Notes: generated from the sequence alone by a model not told the origin. Positions 1 through 6,493 are shown, numbered from the stretch's first letter. The stretch is 10,607 nt of DNA from an uncultured Opitutia bacterium (GCA_937874455.1 CALNBE010000238.1:1-10607), one strand, 5' to 3'. Numbers and translations are program-made.

Positions 1-621
1 CGGAGTCGGCTGGTCGGTGGTGGCGGCGTAGTGGACGCGCAGAGTGTTGTCGGGGAGCAAAGTGTAGGTGACGGTGACAGCGAGATTGCCGGGGAAGCCC
101 TCCTCGCCGTCCTTGCTCAGGTAGGTGAGCGCGAGGGCGGGGTTTTCGCCGTGGAGGATGCGGGCCTGCCAGAGTTTTTTATCAAAGCCCACCTGGCCTC
201 CGTGCAGGGTGCAGGGAATGTCGGCGGGTGTGTTGTTGGTCGGCAGGGTGTAGGTTTTTCCTTCGAGGGAAAATTTGCCGTGGGCGATGCGGTTGGCGAC
301 GCGCCCGACTACCGCGCCAAAGTAGGTGGCGGTGTCTTGCTGGTATTCGGCGAGCGTGTTGTAGCCCAGGGCGACATCGGCGAGGTTGCCGTTTTTGTCG
401 GGCACTTCGACGGCCACGATGAGCGCGCTGAAGTTGGAAATTTTCACCCGCATCCCGCGGGCGTTTTCCAGGGTGTAGAGGGACACCGGAACGTCGTCGG
501 CGAGCTGCCCCCATTTTTCCTCCGCGACGGAAGGCTCCTTGGCCGCGGGGGTGGAAGAGCAGGAGGAGAAAGTGAGCGCGCAAAGGAAAATTGCGCCGAG
601 GAGCAGGGGTAGCTTTTTCAT
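1..621 (-). CDS. Aldose 1-epimerase (galactose mutarotase), lipoprotein form, 3'-truncated by window edge
   Basis: The enzyme family interconverts alpha and beta anomers of galactose and other aldoses. The reading frame starts at an ATG on the minus strand (619-621) and stays open for 207 codons to the window edge, so the C-terminal part is missing. Residues 1-21 look like a lipoprotein signal peptide: MKK, a hydrophobic core, then FSSC with Cys21 as the lipid-modified residue. Ser-Ser follows it, so the protein is probably anchored in the outer membrane facing the periplasm. The family core is clear: GRVANRIAHGKFSLEGKTY (about 106-124), CTLHGGQVGFDKKLW (137-151) with the first catalytic His at 140, and DGEEGFPGNLAVTVTYTL (171-188). 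The second catalytic His and the Glu base lie outside the window. E. coli GalM is cytoplasmic, so this copy probably acts on sugars being imported or degraded at the cell surface. No Shine-Dalgarno is seen; the leader is pyrimidine-rich and ends in CCC before the ATG. Function is well supported; the sugar substrate is not. Confidence 0.9.
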   Translation of the reverse strand, partial: MKKLPLLLGAIFLCALTFSSCSSTPAAKEPSVAEEKWGQLADDVPVSLYTLENARGMRVKISNFSALIVAVEVPDKNGNLADVALGYNTLAEYQQDTATYFGAVVGRVANRIAHGKFSLEGKTYTLPTNNTPADIPCTLHGGQVGFDKKLWQARILHGENPALALTYLSKDGEEGFPGNLAVTVTYTLLPDNTLRVHYAATTDQPTP

Positions 622-763
622 GGGATGAAGAACAAGGAGAAAATTCTGTTTTGGAAGGTTTTTAATAACAGTAGATTATGTTTTAATAAAATGGCGTTAA
701 GGGCATTAAGGAAAAGATGGGTAGTAAACTCCGCCAAGTCCTTTTTGCGGGAATCTTTGGAAG
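622..763 (-). promoter_or_regulatory. AT-rich upstream region of the mutarotase gene with paired direct repeats
   Basis: This gap is markedly AT-rich against its GC-rich surroundings and must hold the promoter of the mutarotase gene. TTTTAATAA occurs at 660-668 and 681-689, exactly 21 bp apart (two helical turns). TTAAGG occurs at 697-702 and 706-711, 9 bp apart. On the minus strand CATAAT is a possible -10 element, but I find no good -35 at the right distance. The promoter role is inference from position and composition. Confidence 0.4.
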
Positions 764-798
764 AAAAAAGACGCCGTTGAGCAACGGCGTCTTTTTTT
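764..798 (-). terminator. Intrinsic terminator of the RRM gene, symmetric hairpin
   Basis: A perfect 9-bp stem (770-778 with 783-791, GACGCCGTT / AACGGCGTC) closes a four-base loop. It is flanked by six A (764-769) and seven T (792-798). On the minus strand the hairpin is followed by a U run and lies 24 bp past the RRM stop codon, so it should end RRM transcription before the mutarotase gene. The flanking A and T runs make it potentially active in both directions. Confidence 0.9.
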
Positions 799-821
799 AA
801 ATGGCTGAACAGAGAGGAGGT

Positions 822-1271
822 TTAGTAACCGCCGTCATCGTAGCCGCCACGGTCGCCGCCACGGAAACCGCCGCGATCGCCGCCACGGAAACCGCCACGG
901 TCGCCACCACGGTCACCGCCGAAGGAACGACGGGGCCGGTCGCCACCGCGGAAACCACCGCGATCACCGCCACGGTCACCACCGAAGGAACGGCGGGGAG
1001 GACGGTCACCCGGGGCGCGTTCTTCACGCGGACGGGCAATGTTGACTTTGAGCGGACGGCCCATGAAATCCTGGCCTTCCGTTTGGTTTGCTGCGTTTTG
1101 GGCTTCCTCGCCAGTTGCCATGGTGACAAAGGCGAAACCGCGAGCGCGATTGGTGAAACGATCGCGCATGACCTCAACTTGCTGCACAGTGCCGAATTGG
1201 CCGAAAAACTGCTGCAGGTCTTCTTCCGTGGCACCCCAGGCGAGGTTACCGACGAATAACTTATTATCCAT
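822..1271 (-). CDS. Small RRM-type RNA-binding protein with glycine/arginine-rich tail
   Basis: A 149-residue protein. Residues 3-80 form one RNA recognition motif: RNP2 is LFVGNL (5-10) and RNP1 is RGFAFVTM (44-51), with the aromatic residues that stack on RNA bases. The rest (about 85-149) is a low-complexity tail of GGDRGG and GGFRGG units ending in GGYDDGGY. It contains a tandem copy of a 21-residue unit starting RRSFGGDRGG (93-113 and 114-133). The layout is that of the cyanobacterial Rbp proteins and related small RRM proteins in other bacteria, which are often cold-induced RNA chaperones; that role is inferred here. I chose the ATG at 1269-1271 because the RRM begins two residues later, as in the family; a longer frame from 1358 adds an unrelated stretch. 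A purine-rich AGAGAGUAAGAG precedes the start. A strong terminator follows the stop, so the gene is probably transcribed alone or as the tail of the exporter transcript. Confidence 0.92.
   Translation of the reverse strand: MDNKLFVGNLAWGATEEDLQQFFGQFGTVQQVEVMRDRFTNRARGFAFVTMATGEEAQNAANQTEGQDFMGRPLKVNIARPREERAPGDRPPRRSFGGDRGGDRGGFRGGDRPRRSFGGDRGGDRGGFRGGDRGGFRGGDRGGYDDGGY
873..995 (-). repeat. Tandem repeat in the RG-rich tail of the RRM protein
   Basis: Codons 93-133 contain two nearly identical 21-codon units (RRSFGGDRGG followed by DRGGFRGGDR), and the last eight residues GGFRGGDR are repeated once more (134-141). The DNA copies are close but not identical, so the repeat is probably an old duplication kept under selection for composition. 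Confidence 0.8.
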
Positions 1272-1472
1272 TACTCTTACTCTCTGTTGAATTTCACCGG
1301 CCTGTTTCCGACCATCGGATTTCAGACTGCCTTTGGCCAACGCCAACCGACAAACCACCGTGCCTGTGAAAGGCTTTATGCAAGCCGCCGCCTACAAGGG
1401 ATTTTCCTTTTTCGCCTGCAATCCTAAAAAAGCGGTCTGGAAAACTTTTTTTTGCGGAGGGGAAAACGTGTT
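1272..1472 (-). promoter_or_regulatory. Long leader / promoter region of the RRM gene
   Basis: There are 201 bp between the exporter stop codon and the RRM start, on the same strand. I see no convincing -35/-10 pair. Two small hairpins would form in RNA: CCGA/TCGG around a 3-base loop (1308-1318) and GCCT/AGGC around a 5-base loop (1362-1374). An A-rich then T-rich segment (about 1433-1456) could be a weak terminator for the exporter. Long structured leaders are typical of cold-induced RNA-binding protein genes, but that link is inference. Confidence 0.3.
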
Positions 1473-1796
1473 TTAGGTGCCCGGAGTGGTGAGTTTCAGG
1501 CCGATGACGCCGGAGAGGATCAGTACCAAGCAAATGATCCGGCCGGCGGTGACCGGGTCGCCAAGGAGGAAAATGCCCACCAGTACCGCGCCCAGTGCAC
1601 CGATCCCAGTCCAGACCGCGTAGGCGGTGCCAACGGGCAGCGTGCGCATGGCGATACTGAGGAGAAAGACACTGACGGCCATCGCGGCCAGGGTGCCGAC
1701 AGTGGGCCAGAGACGGGAAAACCCGTTGGTGTATTTTAAGCCGACTGCCCAGATGATTTCGAAGAGACCGGCGATAACCAAGATGAACCAAGCCAT
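1473..1796 (-). CDS. gdx: Guanidinium exporter, SMR family (Gdx/SugE type)
   Basis: A 107-residue, four-helix membrane protein that exports guanidinium in exchange for protons as a dual-topology dimer in the inner membrane. It matches E. coli SugE/Gdx throughout: MAWFILVIAGLFEIIWAVG at the N-terminus, LPVGTAYAVWTGIGA (53-67), and GVIGLKL near the end. The residues that mark the guanidinium-specific branch are present: Glu13 (proton/substrate site), Trp16, Ser42, Tyr59 and Trp62. This separates it from EmrE-like multidrug pumps. The start at 1794-1796 gives the exact family length; the open frame continues upstream but only through the leader and the opposite-strand regulator. No Shine-Dalgarno is obvious, and the leader is CCCTTTTTCTTT. 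Two ACGA-loop hairpins upstream (1823-1870) indicate guanidine-II riboswitch control, which independently supports the substrate. The upstream neighbour is a divergent Fur-family gene. Confidence 0.95.
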   Translation of the reverse strand: MAWFILVIAGLFEIIWAVGLKYTNGFSRLWPTVGTLAAMAVSVFLLSIAMRTLPVGTAYAVWTGIGALGAVLVGIFLLGDPVTAGRIICLVLILSGVIGLKLTTPGT

Positions 1797-1822
1797 AAAG
1801 AAAAAGGGTTCCAAATGTCCAA

Positions 1823-1870
1823 GCAGGGTCGTCCCCGCAAAAGAAGAGTGAGGCGCGCGCGGTCGTCCGC
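1823..1870 (-). promoter_or_regulatory. Guanidine-II (mini-ykkC) riboswitch controlling the exporter
   Basis: On the minus strand two hairpins each carry an ACGA tetraloop closed by GG/CC. The first (1859-1870) reads GCGGACGACCGC with a 4-bp stem. The second (1823-1838) reads GCGGGGACGACCCTGC with a 6-bp stem including one G-U pair. They are 20 nt apart, and the second ends 26 nt before the exporter ATG. Paired short hairpins with ACGR loops and a short linker define the guanidine-II class, in which free guanidinium holds the two loops together and turns on gdx-type exporters. Position, orientation and downstream gene all agree. The linker is rich in C and U, as expected if it pairs with a downstream translation signal when ligand is absent, but I do not see a strong Shine-Dalgarno for it to mask. 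This call rests on the motif only; no covariance-model score was computed. Confidence 0.85.
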
Positions 1871-1982
1871 CGGCCGGCCACCGCGTGACCGAAGGGGAGG
1901 GAAGTTTCCCCGTCGTGGAAGTCAAAGCCGAAGTGCCGCCTTGGGGATTGCCATTTTGTTTTCGGGGGCGACATTGGGGCGC

Positions 1983-2450
1983 ATGCATTCCCGGTCCGCG
2001 CATTCCTGCTGCAATGATTCTGTTGACCCGGATCAGGCGTACGCCCGGGCGCTGGAGCAGTTGCGGGCGCACGGGCTGCGGATCACCGCGCCGCGCAAGG
2101 CGATGCTCCGGGTGCTGGCGAAGGAGCGGCGGCCGCTTTCGGTGGAGGAATTGCACCGGGAGGTGGGCAATCGCACCGCGGACTTGGTGACGATTTACCG
2201 GAGCATCGAGGCTTTTGAAAAGGCCGGGGTGGCGCAACGCCATGTCTGGGACTCGGGGAAAAGCTGCTACGAGTTGCTGGTGCGCGCGCACCACCACCAT
2301 CATGTGATCTGTCGCGAATGCGGTCAGGTCGATGTGCTGCCCGGTTGCGAGGCCGAGCGTTTTGAGCAATCCGCCCGCAATCTGGGCTACACTGCGCTGA
2401 CCCATGTGCTGGAAGTGTATGGCGTCTGCAAAACCTGCGCGAAAAAATGA
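1983..2450 (+). CDS. Fur-family metal-responsive transcriptional regulator (Zur/PerR-like)
   Basis: A 155-residue cytoplasmic repressor. The N-terminal half (about 18-97) is the winged helix, with GLRITAPRKAMLRVL (31-45) and the recognition helix TIYRSIEAF (70-78). The C-terminal half is the metal-binding dimer domain: a five-histidine run at 103-107, CREC (110-113), THVLEVYG (140-147) and CKTC (149-152). The two CxxC pairs form the structural zinc site of the family. The protein ends just after the last CxxC, as in many Zur proteins, but the sequence alone does not settle zinc, iron, manganese or peroxide sensing. The ATG at 1983 is preceded by a GGGGCG tract and gives a standard family length; the open frame extends upstream only through arginine-rich shadow sequence. 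The last codons overlap the next gene in an ATGA, so the two are probably translated together. It lies divergent from the guanidinium exporter across 186 bp. Confidence 0.9.
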   Translation: MHSRSAHSCCNDSVDPDQAYARALEQLRAHGLRITAPRKAMLRVLAKERRPLSVEELHREVGNRTADLVTIYRSIEAFEKAGVAQRHVWDSGKSCYELLVRAHHHHHVICRECGQVDVLPGCEAERFEQSARNLGYTALTHVLEVYGVCKTCAKK

Positions 2451-3184
2451 TTCACACCGCCTTTATTCTCGGCGCCGGGCTGGGGACGCGGTTGCGTCCG
2501 CTGACGGAAAAATGCCCCAAACCGCTGCTGCCGATCGGCGGGCAGCCGATCATTTGCCATGCGATGGACCGCCTGCTGGCGGCGGGAATCGAGCGCTTCA
2601 TCATCAACACCCACCACTGCGCGTCGGTTTACGACGAGATTTTCCCCGACCACCGCTACCGGGGGCACGAGGTGGTGCTGGTGCACGAGCCGGTGCTGCT
2701 CGACACCGGCGGCGGCTTGAAAAACATCGAGCCGTTTCTTGGCGAGGCGGAGAAATCGCTGCTGGTTTATAATGGCGACATCTTTGCCGAGCCGGATTTG
2801 CGCGGGCTGATGGAAAATCACGCGGCCCATCCCGAGGCGGAGGCGACGCTGCTGCTGCGCTCCGGCGGGCATCCCCTCAACGTGCGCTGCAACCGCCACG
2901 GGGTGATCACTGACATGCGCGGACGTCTGGAGGCGCGGGACGGCACGGCGTGCCTGTTTGCGGGGATTTACTGTGCGCGGAGGAAATTTTTCGCTGCCAT
3001 GGAAAAAAACAAAATCGAATCGGTGGTCGAGGTGATGCTCCGCCGGATCGTCGCGGAGCCGGGCAGCGTGCGCGGCTGGATCGACAACTCCGGGCACTGG
3101 CACGACCTTGGCACGGTGGTGGAATACGAAAGGGTGAACTTCCAGCACACTGCGCTGGAGGGCGACGGCTTTCGACATGGATGA
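2447..3184 (+). CDS. NTP_transferase-family sugar-phosphate nucleotidyltransferase (MurU-like)
   Basis: A 245-residue enzyme that should join a nucleotide to a sugar 1-phosphate, giving an NDP-sugar and pyrophosphate. The nucleotide-binding signature is at 8-31: LGAGLGTRLRPLTEKCPKP then LLPIGG. LDTGGGLKNI (85-94) and the metal-binding Asp111 in VYNGDIF (107-113) follow, and WHDLGT (218-223) carries the second conserved Asp. Length and motifs resemble MurU, the N-acetylmuramate 1-phosphate uridylyltransferase of cell-wall recycling, and short mannose-1-phosphate guanylyltransferases. The AmgK-type kinase that usually accompanies MurU is not adjacent here, so the substrate is left open. The ATG overlaps the stop of the Fur-family gene by 4 bp. 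It converges on the U32 gene with 51 bp between stops and no convincing terminator there. Codons 177-182 contain one copy of the GCGGAGGAA word. Confidence 0.85.
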   Translation: MIHTAFILGAGLGTRLRPLTEKCPKPLLPIGGQPIICHAMDRLLAAGIERFIINTHHCASVYDEIFPDHRYRGHEVVLVHEPVLLDTGGGLKNIEPFLGEAEKSLLVYNGDIFAEPDLRGLMENHAAHPEAEATLLLRSGGHPLNVRCNRHGVITDMRGRLEARDGTACLFAGIYCARRKFFAAMEKNKIESVVEVMLRRIVAEPGSVRGWIDNSGHWHDLGTVVEYERVNFQHTALEGDGFRHG

Positions 3185-3235
3185 GCGGGCCGGTTTCCCT
3201 CCGACTTTTTCCTTTGCGGGGTGCGACCGGCGGTT

Positions 3236-5794
3236 TCAGGCCGCGCCCACCTTGCTGTCGAGCAGGGTGCCGCGGGTGACGCCGAGCTGGTTGTGGAGCT
3301 TGAGTTCGCGCCAAAGCTGGTCGCCGGAAATTTCCCCGCGCAGCAGGGCTGCGTAGCGGTCGAGAGTGATCTGGATCACATCGGGGGACTCATCGACAAA
3401 TTCGATGCGGAAATGGCGCACGCCACAGGCGAGCAGGTGCCCGGCGAATTCCGCCCCGGTCTGGGCGCGGGAGTTGAAAACGGTGTTGCGGCAACCCGCG
3501 TCGGCGCGGAGCAAATGGTCGGCCCCGACCCGGTCGCGCAGGCGGACGATGTGTTTTTCGCAGGGACGGCCGCAGTCGCGGAAATCCTTCCCGGAGGAAA
3601 GGAAGGAGCAGAAGACGCAGTGCTCCATGTGAAACATCGGCATGTGCTGGTGCAGCGTGACCTCGAACCAGACCGCCGGGGCGGCGTCGAGCAGGGCGGC
3701 AAGCTGGGTGGCGTTGAGATCGTAGGACGCGGTGAGACGTTCGAGCTGGAAGCGTTGGATGAAAAATTCCGCCGCGAGCGGGTTGGCGATGTTGAGGGAG
3801 AAATCGCCCCGGCGGCGGCAGTCGGCGAAGAAGCGCAGGTGCTCGTGGTTGCGAACCAAATAGCCGTCGGCCTCGCAGGAGCGGACTTGTTTGAGCAGCC
3901 AGTCCTCTCCCTGCTTGAAAACGCGCGGCGGCATCACCCAGATTTCCGTCTGCCGGTGGTGGGTGGCGTTGAAGGCGCGGACTGTGGCGACTGCGTCGCG
4001 GTATTTTTTCAAGTCCTCGAACTCGCAGTAAATTGTCCGGGCGCCCCAGCGCAGGGCGGCGTCGAGCTGCTCGGGCAGGCGGATCACCGGAATCAGCTCC
4101 GGCGCGGGGGAACCGGGCGCGGAGGAAATTTTCGGGAGAGAAAATTTTTCCTCCGCCAGCGCCCAACGGCGCGGTTGGGCGCGCAGGGCGTCCAGCCGGT
4201 CCACCAGATCGCGGCGAAGCTGGTTGAGTTCGCTGAGCGGCAGCATGGCGTTGGCGGGAATCGCGGAGGAAATTTCGCCAAGGCAAAACGGCGTGCCGCC
4301 GAGCCGCCCCAGTTGGGCGGCGAGCATTTCCTCCGAGAGCGGACGTTTTTCCGCCGGGGCGAGGGGCAGGGCGGTTTCGCCGCGCACCACGTGTCCCTGG
4401 CCGTCGTCGAACGTCACCTGCAAAGGCGCGCCGATGACGCCGGAAACGTGGATGGAAATGGGCCGTTGAAAGCGCGGCTGGTCGCCGGAGAAAGTCTGGC
4501 GCAGTCGCTTGGTCAGCTCCGGGTCGGAAGTTTTCCAGAGCAATTGTCCGGGGCGGATGCGCCGCCAGTCGAGTGCCTCGCGGGCGAAACGCACCCAGGC
4601 GGAGCCGTCGCGCCGGGCCTCGACGCCGTAAACAAAACCGCCCTCCTCGCCCTCCTCGGGTCGTCCGGCATCGAAAACCACCCCGTCGCCCGGCTTGAGC
4701 GGCGCGGCAAGGTGGAGCAGCACGCGGCCCTCCTGCACCTGGAGAATTTCTCCGAGAAAAACGCCGCGTTTTTTGCCGAAGCGCGCGTGGACGAGGCGCC
4801 GGTTGTCGATGCCCTGCAGCCAGCCCGTGTCGAGACCGCGGGAGAAACTCATTTCCAGTTCGTAGGCGGAGTCGTCGCGAATTTCCTTTGTCAGCTTTTC
4901 GACCGCAGGCGCGGAGGAAGTTTGCATCTCGGCGAAAACCCGGTCCACCGCCTGCCGGTACACGCGGGTGATGGCGGCGACATATTCCGGGGATTTGAGG
5001 CGGCCCTCGATTTTCAGCGAAGCCACGCCCGCCTGAATCAGTTCGGGGATGACCGCGACGCCCGACAAATCTTGCGGACTGAGCAGGTATTTTTTGTCGC
5101 CGAGAGGAAACGGTTTTCCGTCCACGACCAGCTCGTAGGGCAGGCGGCAGGCCTGGGCGCATTCGCCGCGGTTGGCGGAGCGGCCGCCGAGGGATTCGCT
5201 GGTCAGGCACTGGCCGGAGTAGGCGACGCAGAGCGCGCCGTGGACGAAGGTTTCGAGCGGCAGGGTTTTTTCCTCCGCGGCCAGTTCGTTTTGCAGGGCG
5301 GAAATTTCCTTGAGGGAACATTCGCGCCCCAGCACCGCGAGGGACGCGCCCAGCTCGCGGGCGAAATCGATCCCGGCGGCGCTGGTGATGGTCATTTGCG
5401 TCGAGCCGTGGATGGGAAAATCGGGGGAAAGCTGGCGGATGAGGCGGCAGATGCCGACATCCTGCACGATCGCGGCATCGACCCCGGCGGCGATGATGGC
5501 GCGGAGGGCGGCGGCAGCCTCGGCGAGTTCGTTGGCGAAAATCAGGGTGTTGAAAGTCACGTAGCCCCGCACGCCCCGCCGGTGGAGGAAGGCCATCAGC
5601 TCGGGCAGGTCGGCCTCGGTAAAATTGTCGGCGCGCACCCGGGCGTTGAAGCGGCCCACCCCGAAGTAAATCGCGTCGGCGCCGTTTTCGACCGCGGCGC
5701 GGGCGCATTGCCAGTTGCCGGCGGGCGCGAGGATTTCGGGCTTCTGGAGGGGAAGTCCGGCGGCATTTTTTTGTGCGGGAACCGAGGGAGGCAT
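3236..5794 (-). CDS. U32-family protein with DUF3656, RlhA-like (probable RNA hydroxylation enzyme)
   Basis: An 852-residue cytoplasmic protein. Residues 18-290 form the U32 barrel, opening with PEILAPAGNWQCARAAVENG and carrying the family signature ETFVHGALCVAYSGQC (181-196). Four cysteines at 189, 196, 212 and 216 match the Fe-S ligands described in U32 proteins. A DUF3656-type region follows (about 300-540). The C-terminal part (about 560-852) contains a second set, C-x2-C-x11-C-x3-C at 726, 729, 741 and 745, in MEHCVFCSFLSSGKDFRDCG. E. coli RlhA, which hydroxylates C2501 of 23S rRNA, has U32 plus DUF3656 but is about 200 residues shorter, so this is the long form. 'Peptidase' in the family name is historical; an RNA-modification role is the best inference, but the target is unknown. 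The ATG at 5792-5794 places the barrel about 18 residues in; the frame stays open upstream only as shadow of nuoJ. It is divergent from nuoJ across 159 bp. Confidence 0.9.
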   Translation of the reverse strand: MPPSVPAQKNAAGLPLQKPEILAPAGNWQCARAAVENGADAIYFGVGRFNARVRADNFTEADLPELMAFLHRRGVRGYVTFNTLIFANELAEAAAALRAIIAAGVDAAIVQDVGICRLIRQLSPDFPIHGSTQMTITSAAGIDFARELGASLAVLGRECSLKEISALQNELAAEEKTLPLETFVHGALCVAYSGQCLTSESLGGRSANRGECAQACRLPYELVVDGKPFPLGDKKYLLSPQDLSGVAVIPELIQAGVASLKIEGRLKSPEYVAAITRVYRQAVDRVFAEMQTSSAPAVEKLTKEIRDDSAYELEMSFSRGLDTGWLQGIDNRRLVHARFGKKRGVFLGEILQVQEGRVLLHLAAPLKPGDGVVFDAGRPEEGEEGGFVYGVEARRDGSAWVRFAREALDWRRIRPGQLLWKTSDPELTKRLRQTFSGDQPRFQRPISIHVSGVIGAPLQVTFDDGQGHVVRGETALPLAPAEKRPLSEEMLAAQLGRLGGTPFCLGEISSAIPANAMLPLSELNQLRRDLVDRLDALRAQPRRWALAEEKFSLPKISSAPGSPAPELIPVIRLPEQLDAALRWGARTIYCEFEDLKKYRDAVATVRAFNATHHRQTEIWVMPPRVFKQGEDWLLKQVRSCEADGYLVRNHEHLRFFADCRRRGDFSLNIANPLAAEFFIQRFQLERLTASYDLNATQLAALLDAAPAVWFEVTLHQHMPMFHMEHCVFCSFLSSGKDFRDCGRPCEKHIVRLRDRVGADHLLRADAGCRNTVFNSRAQTGAEFAGHLLACGVRHFRIEFVDESPDVIQITLDRYAALLRGEISGDQLWRELKLHNQLGVTRGTLLDSKVGAA
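4119..4156. repeat. Inverted pair of GCGGAGGAAA words inside the U32 gene
   Basis: GCGGAGGAAATTTTC (4119-4133) faces AAAATTTTTCCTCCGC (4141-4156). The outer ten bases of the arms are exact reverse complements, with A/T runs inside and about 7 bp between the arms. The segment lies in codons for roughly residues 547-559 of the U32 protein, between its DUF3656 and C-terminal parts. Confidence 0.75.
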
Positions 5795-5953
5795 GAGGGA
5801 AAAGCGCGCGGGGCGTGGGCAAAACGCGAAAGAAAAGGACTTTTGGCGGAATTTGGCGAGGAAGATAGCGGGGCGGAGGAAATCCGGCAAATCGTCACGG
5901 TGGCCGTTATTTCCGCTTTTCAACCAGGGGAAAGGTCTTAGCTTCTCCGCCCC
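5795..5953. promoter_or_regulatory. Divergent promoter region between the U32 gene and nuoJ
   Basis: This 159 bp gap must hold the promoters for the minus-strand U32 gene and the plus-strand nuoJ-N block. No clear -35/-10 pair stands out on either strand. TTTGGCG is repeated at 5842-5848 and 5852-5858, one helical turn apart, and a GCGGAGGAA copy lies at 5873-5881. The promoter role is inferred from gene orientation. Confidence 0.4.
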
Positions 5954-6493
5954 ATGGTGGACTCCCTCTTCTATTTCTTTGCTGCGATGATGCTCGCGGC
6001 GGCCCTGTTTGTGGTCGTCAGTCGCAATCCTGTGAACAGCGCAATGGGCATGATTCTGGCGCTGGTCGGCGTGGGGGCGAATTTTTTCCTGCTGGACGCG
6101 CCGTTTCTCGGCGTGCTGCAGATTCTGGTTTATGCCGGGGCGGTGATGGTGCTGTTTCTTTTCATCATCATGCTGTTGGACGTGGATCAGGCGGCGAAAA
6201 TCCCGGTGCCGTGGACCACGGTGCTTTTCGGACTGGTGTTGCTGGCGGTGTTTTCTGGCGCGGTTTGGTGGCTGGTGAACGGCGCGGACGCGCTGCCGAC
6301 GCCGGAAAATGTGTCGGCGACTCCGGCGGCGCTGCCCGGAGCGGAAAATCCGGGGGCGTTTACCTCCGGCGCAAAATCCTTCGGCTACAGTCTTTTTACC
6401 AAATACATGTTGCCGGTGCAAATCGCCGGTTTTCTGCTGCTGATCGCGATGATCGGGGTGGTGACACTGAGCAAAAAGCAAAAACAAGCCTGA
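5954..6493 (+). CDS. nuoJ: NADH-quinone oxidoreductase subunit J
   Basis: A 179-residue inner-membrane subunit of complex I with five predicted helices. It lies between the quinone-site module and the antiporter-like subunits and relays conformational and proton coupling. Hallmarks are SRNPVNSAMGMI (23-34) and QILVYAGAVMVLFLFIIMLL (56-75). The latter is the conserved TM3 segment with the Tyr60/Gly62 region that forms the mobile pi-bulge helix. A polar Ala/Pro-rich loop (about 111-145) precedes the last helix, and the C-terminus is lysine-rich. The leader before the ATG is pyrimidine-rich (GCTTCTCCGCCCC) with no Shine-Dalgarno. It is the first gene of the block; nuoI and earlier nuo genes are not upstream, where a divergent U32 gene sits. 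nuoK follows after 31 bp. Confidence 0.95.
   Translation: MVDSLFYFFAAMMLAAALFVVVSRNPVNSAMGMILALVGVGANFFLLDAPFLGVLQILVYAGAVMVLFLFIIMLLDVDQAAKIPVPWTTVLFGLVLLAVFSGAVWWLVNGADALPTPENVSATPAALPGAENPGAFTSGAKSFGYSLFTKYMLPVQIAGFLLLIAMIGVVTLSKKQKQA

Noticed and set aside
31..612. A 193-codon plus-strand frame at the window start
   Set aside because: The opposite strand encodes a clear GalM-type lipoprotein with family motifs along its whole length.
801..1259. A plus-strand frame with Ala/Thr repeats
   Set aside because: It is the antisense of the RRM gene; its repeats only mirror the RG-rich codons.
1463..1474. AAAACGTGTTTT palindrome at the end of the exporter gene
   Set aside because: The stem is mostly A-T with almost no loop; it is not a terminator, and no partner site was seen elsewhere in the window.
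1473..2405. A 310-codon reading of the exporter frame
   Set aside because: Only the last 107 codons are the SMR protein. The rest crosses the riboswitch and the opposite-strand Fur-family gene.
3189..3231. GCCGGT / ACCGGC inverted repeat between convergent stops
   Set aside because: The 6-bp arms are separated by 31 bp and no T run follows, so it is not a credible terminator.
3221..5941. A 906-codon open frame on the plus strand
   Set aside because: It is antisense to the U32 gene, whose U32 signature and cysteine motifs are unmistakable. The antisense product is compositionally odd, has no recognisable motif, and is a by-product of high GC.
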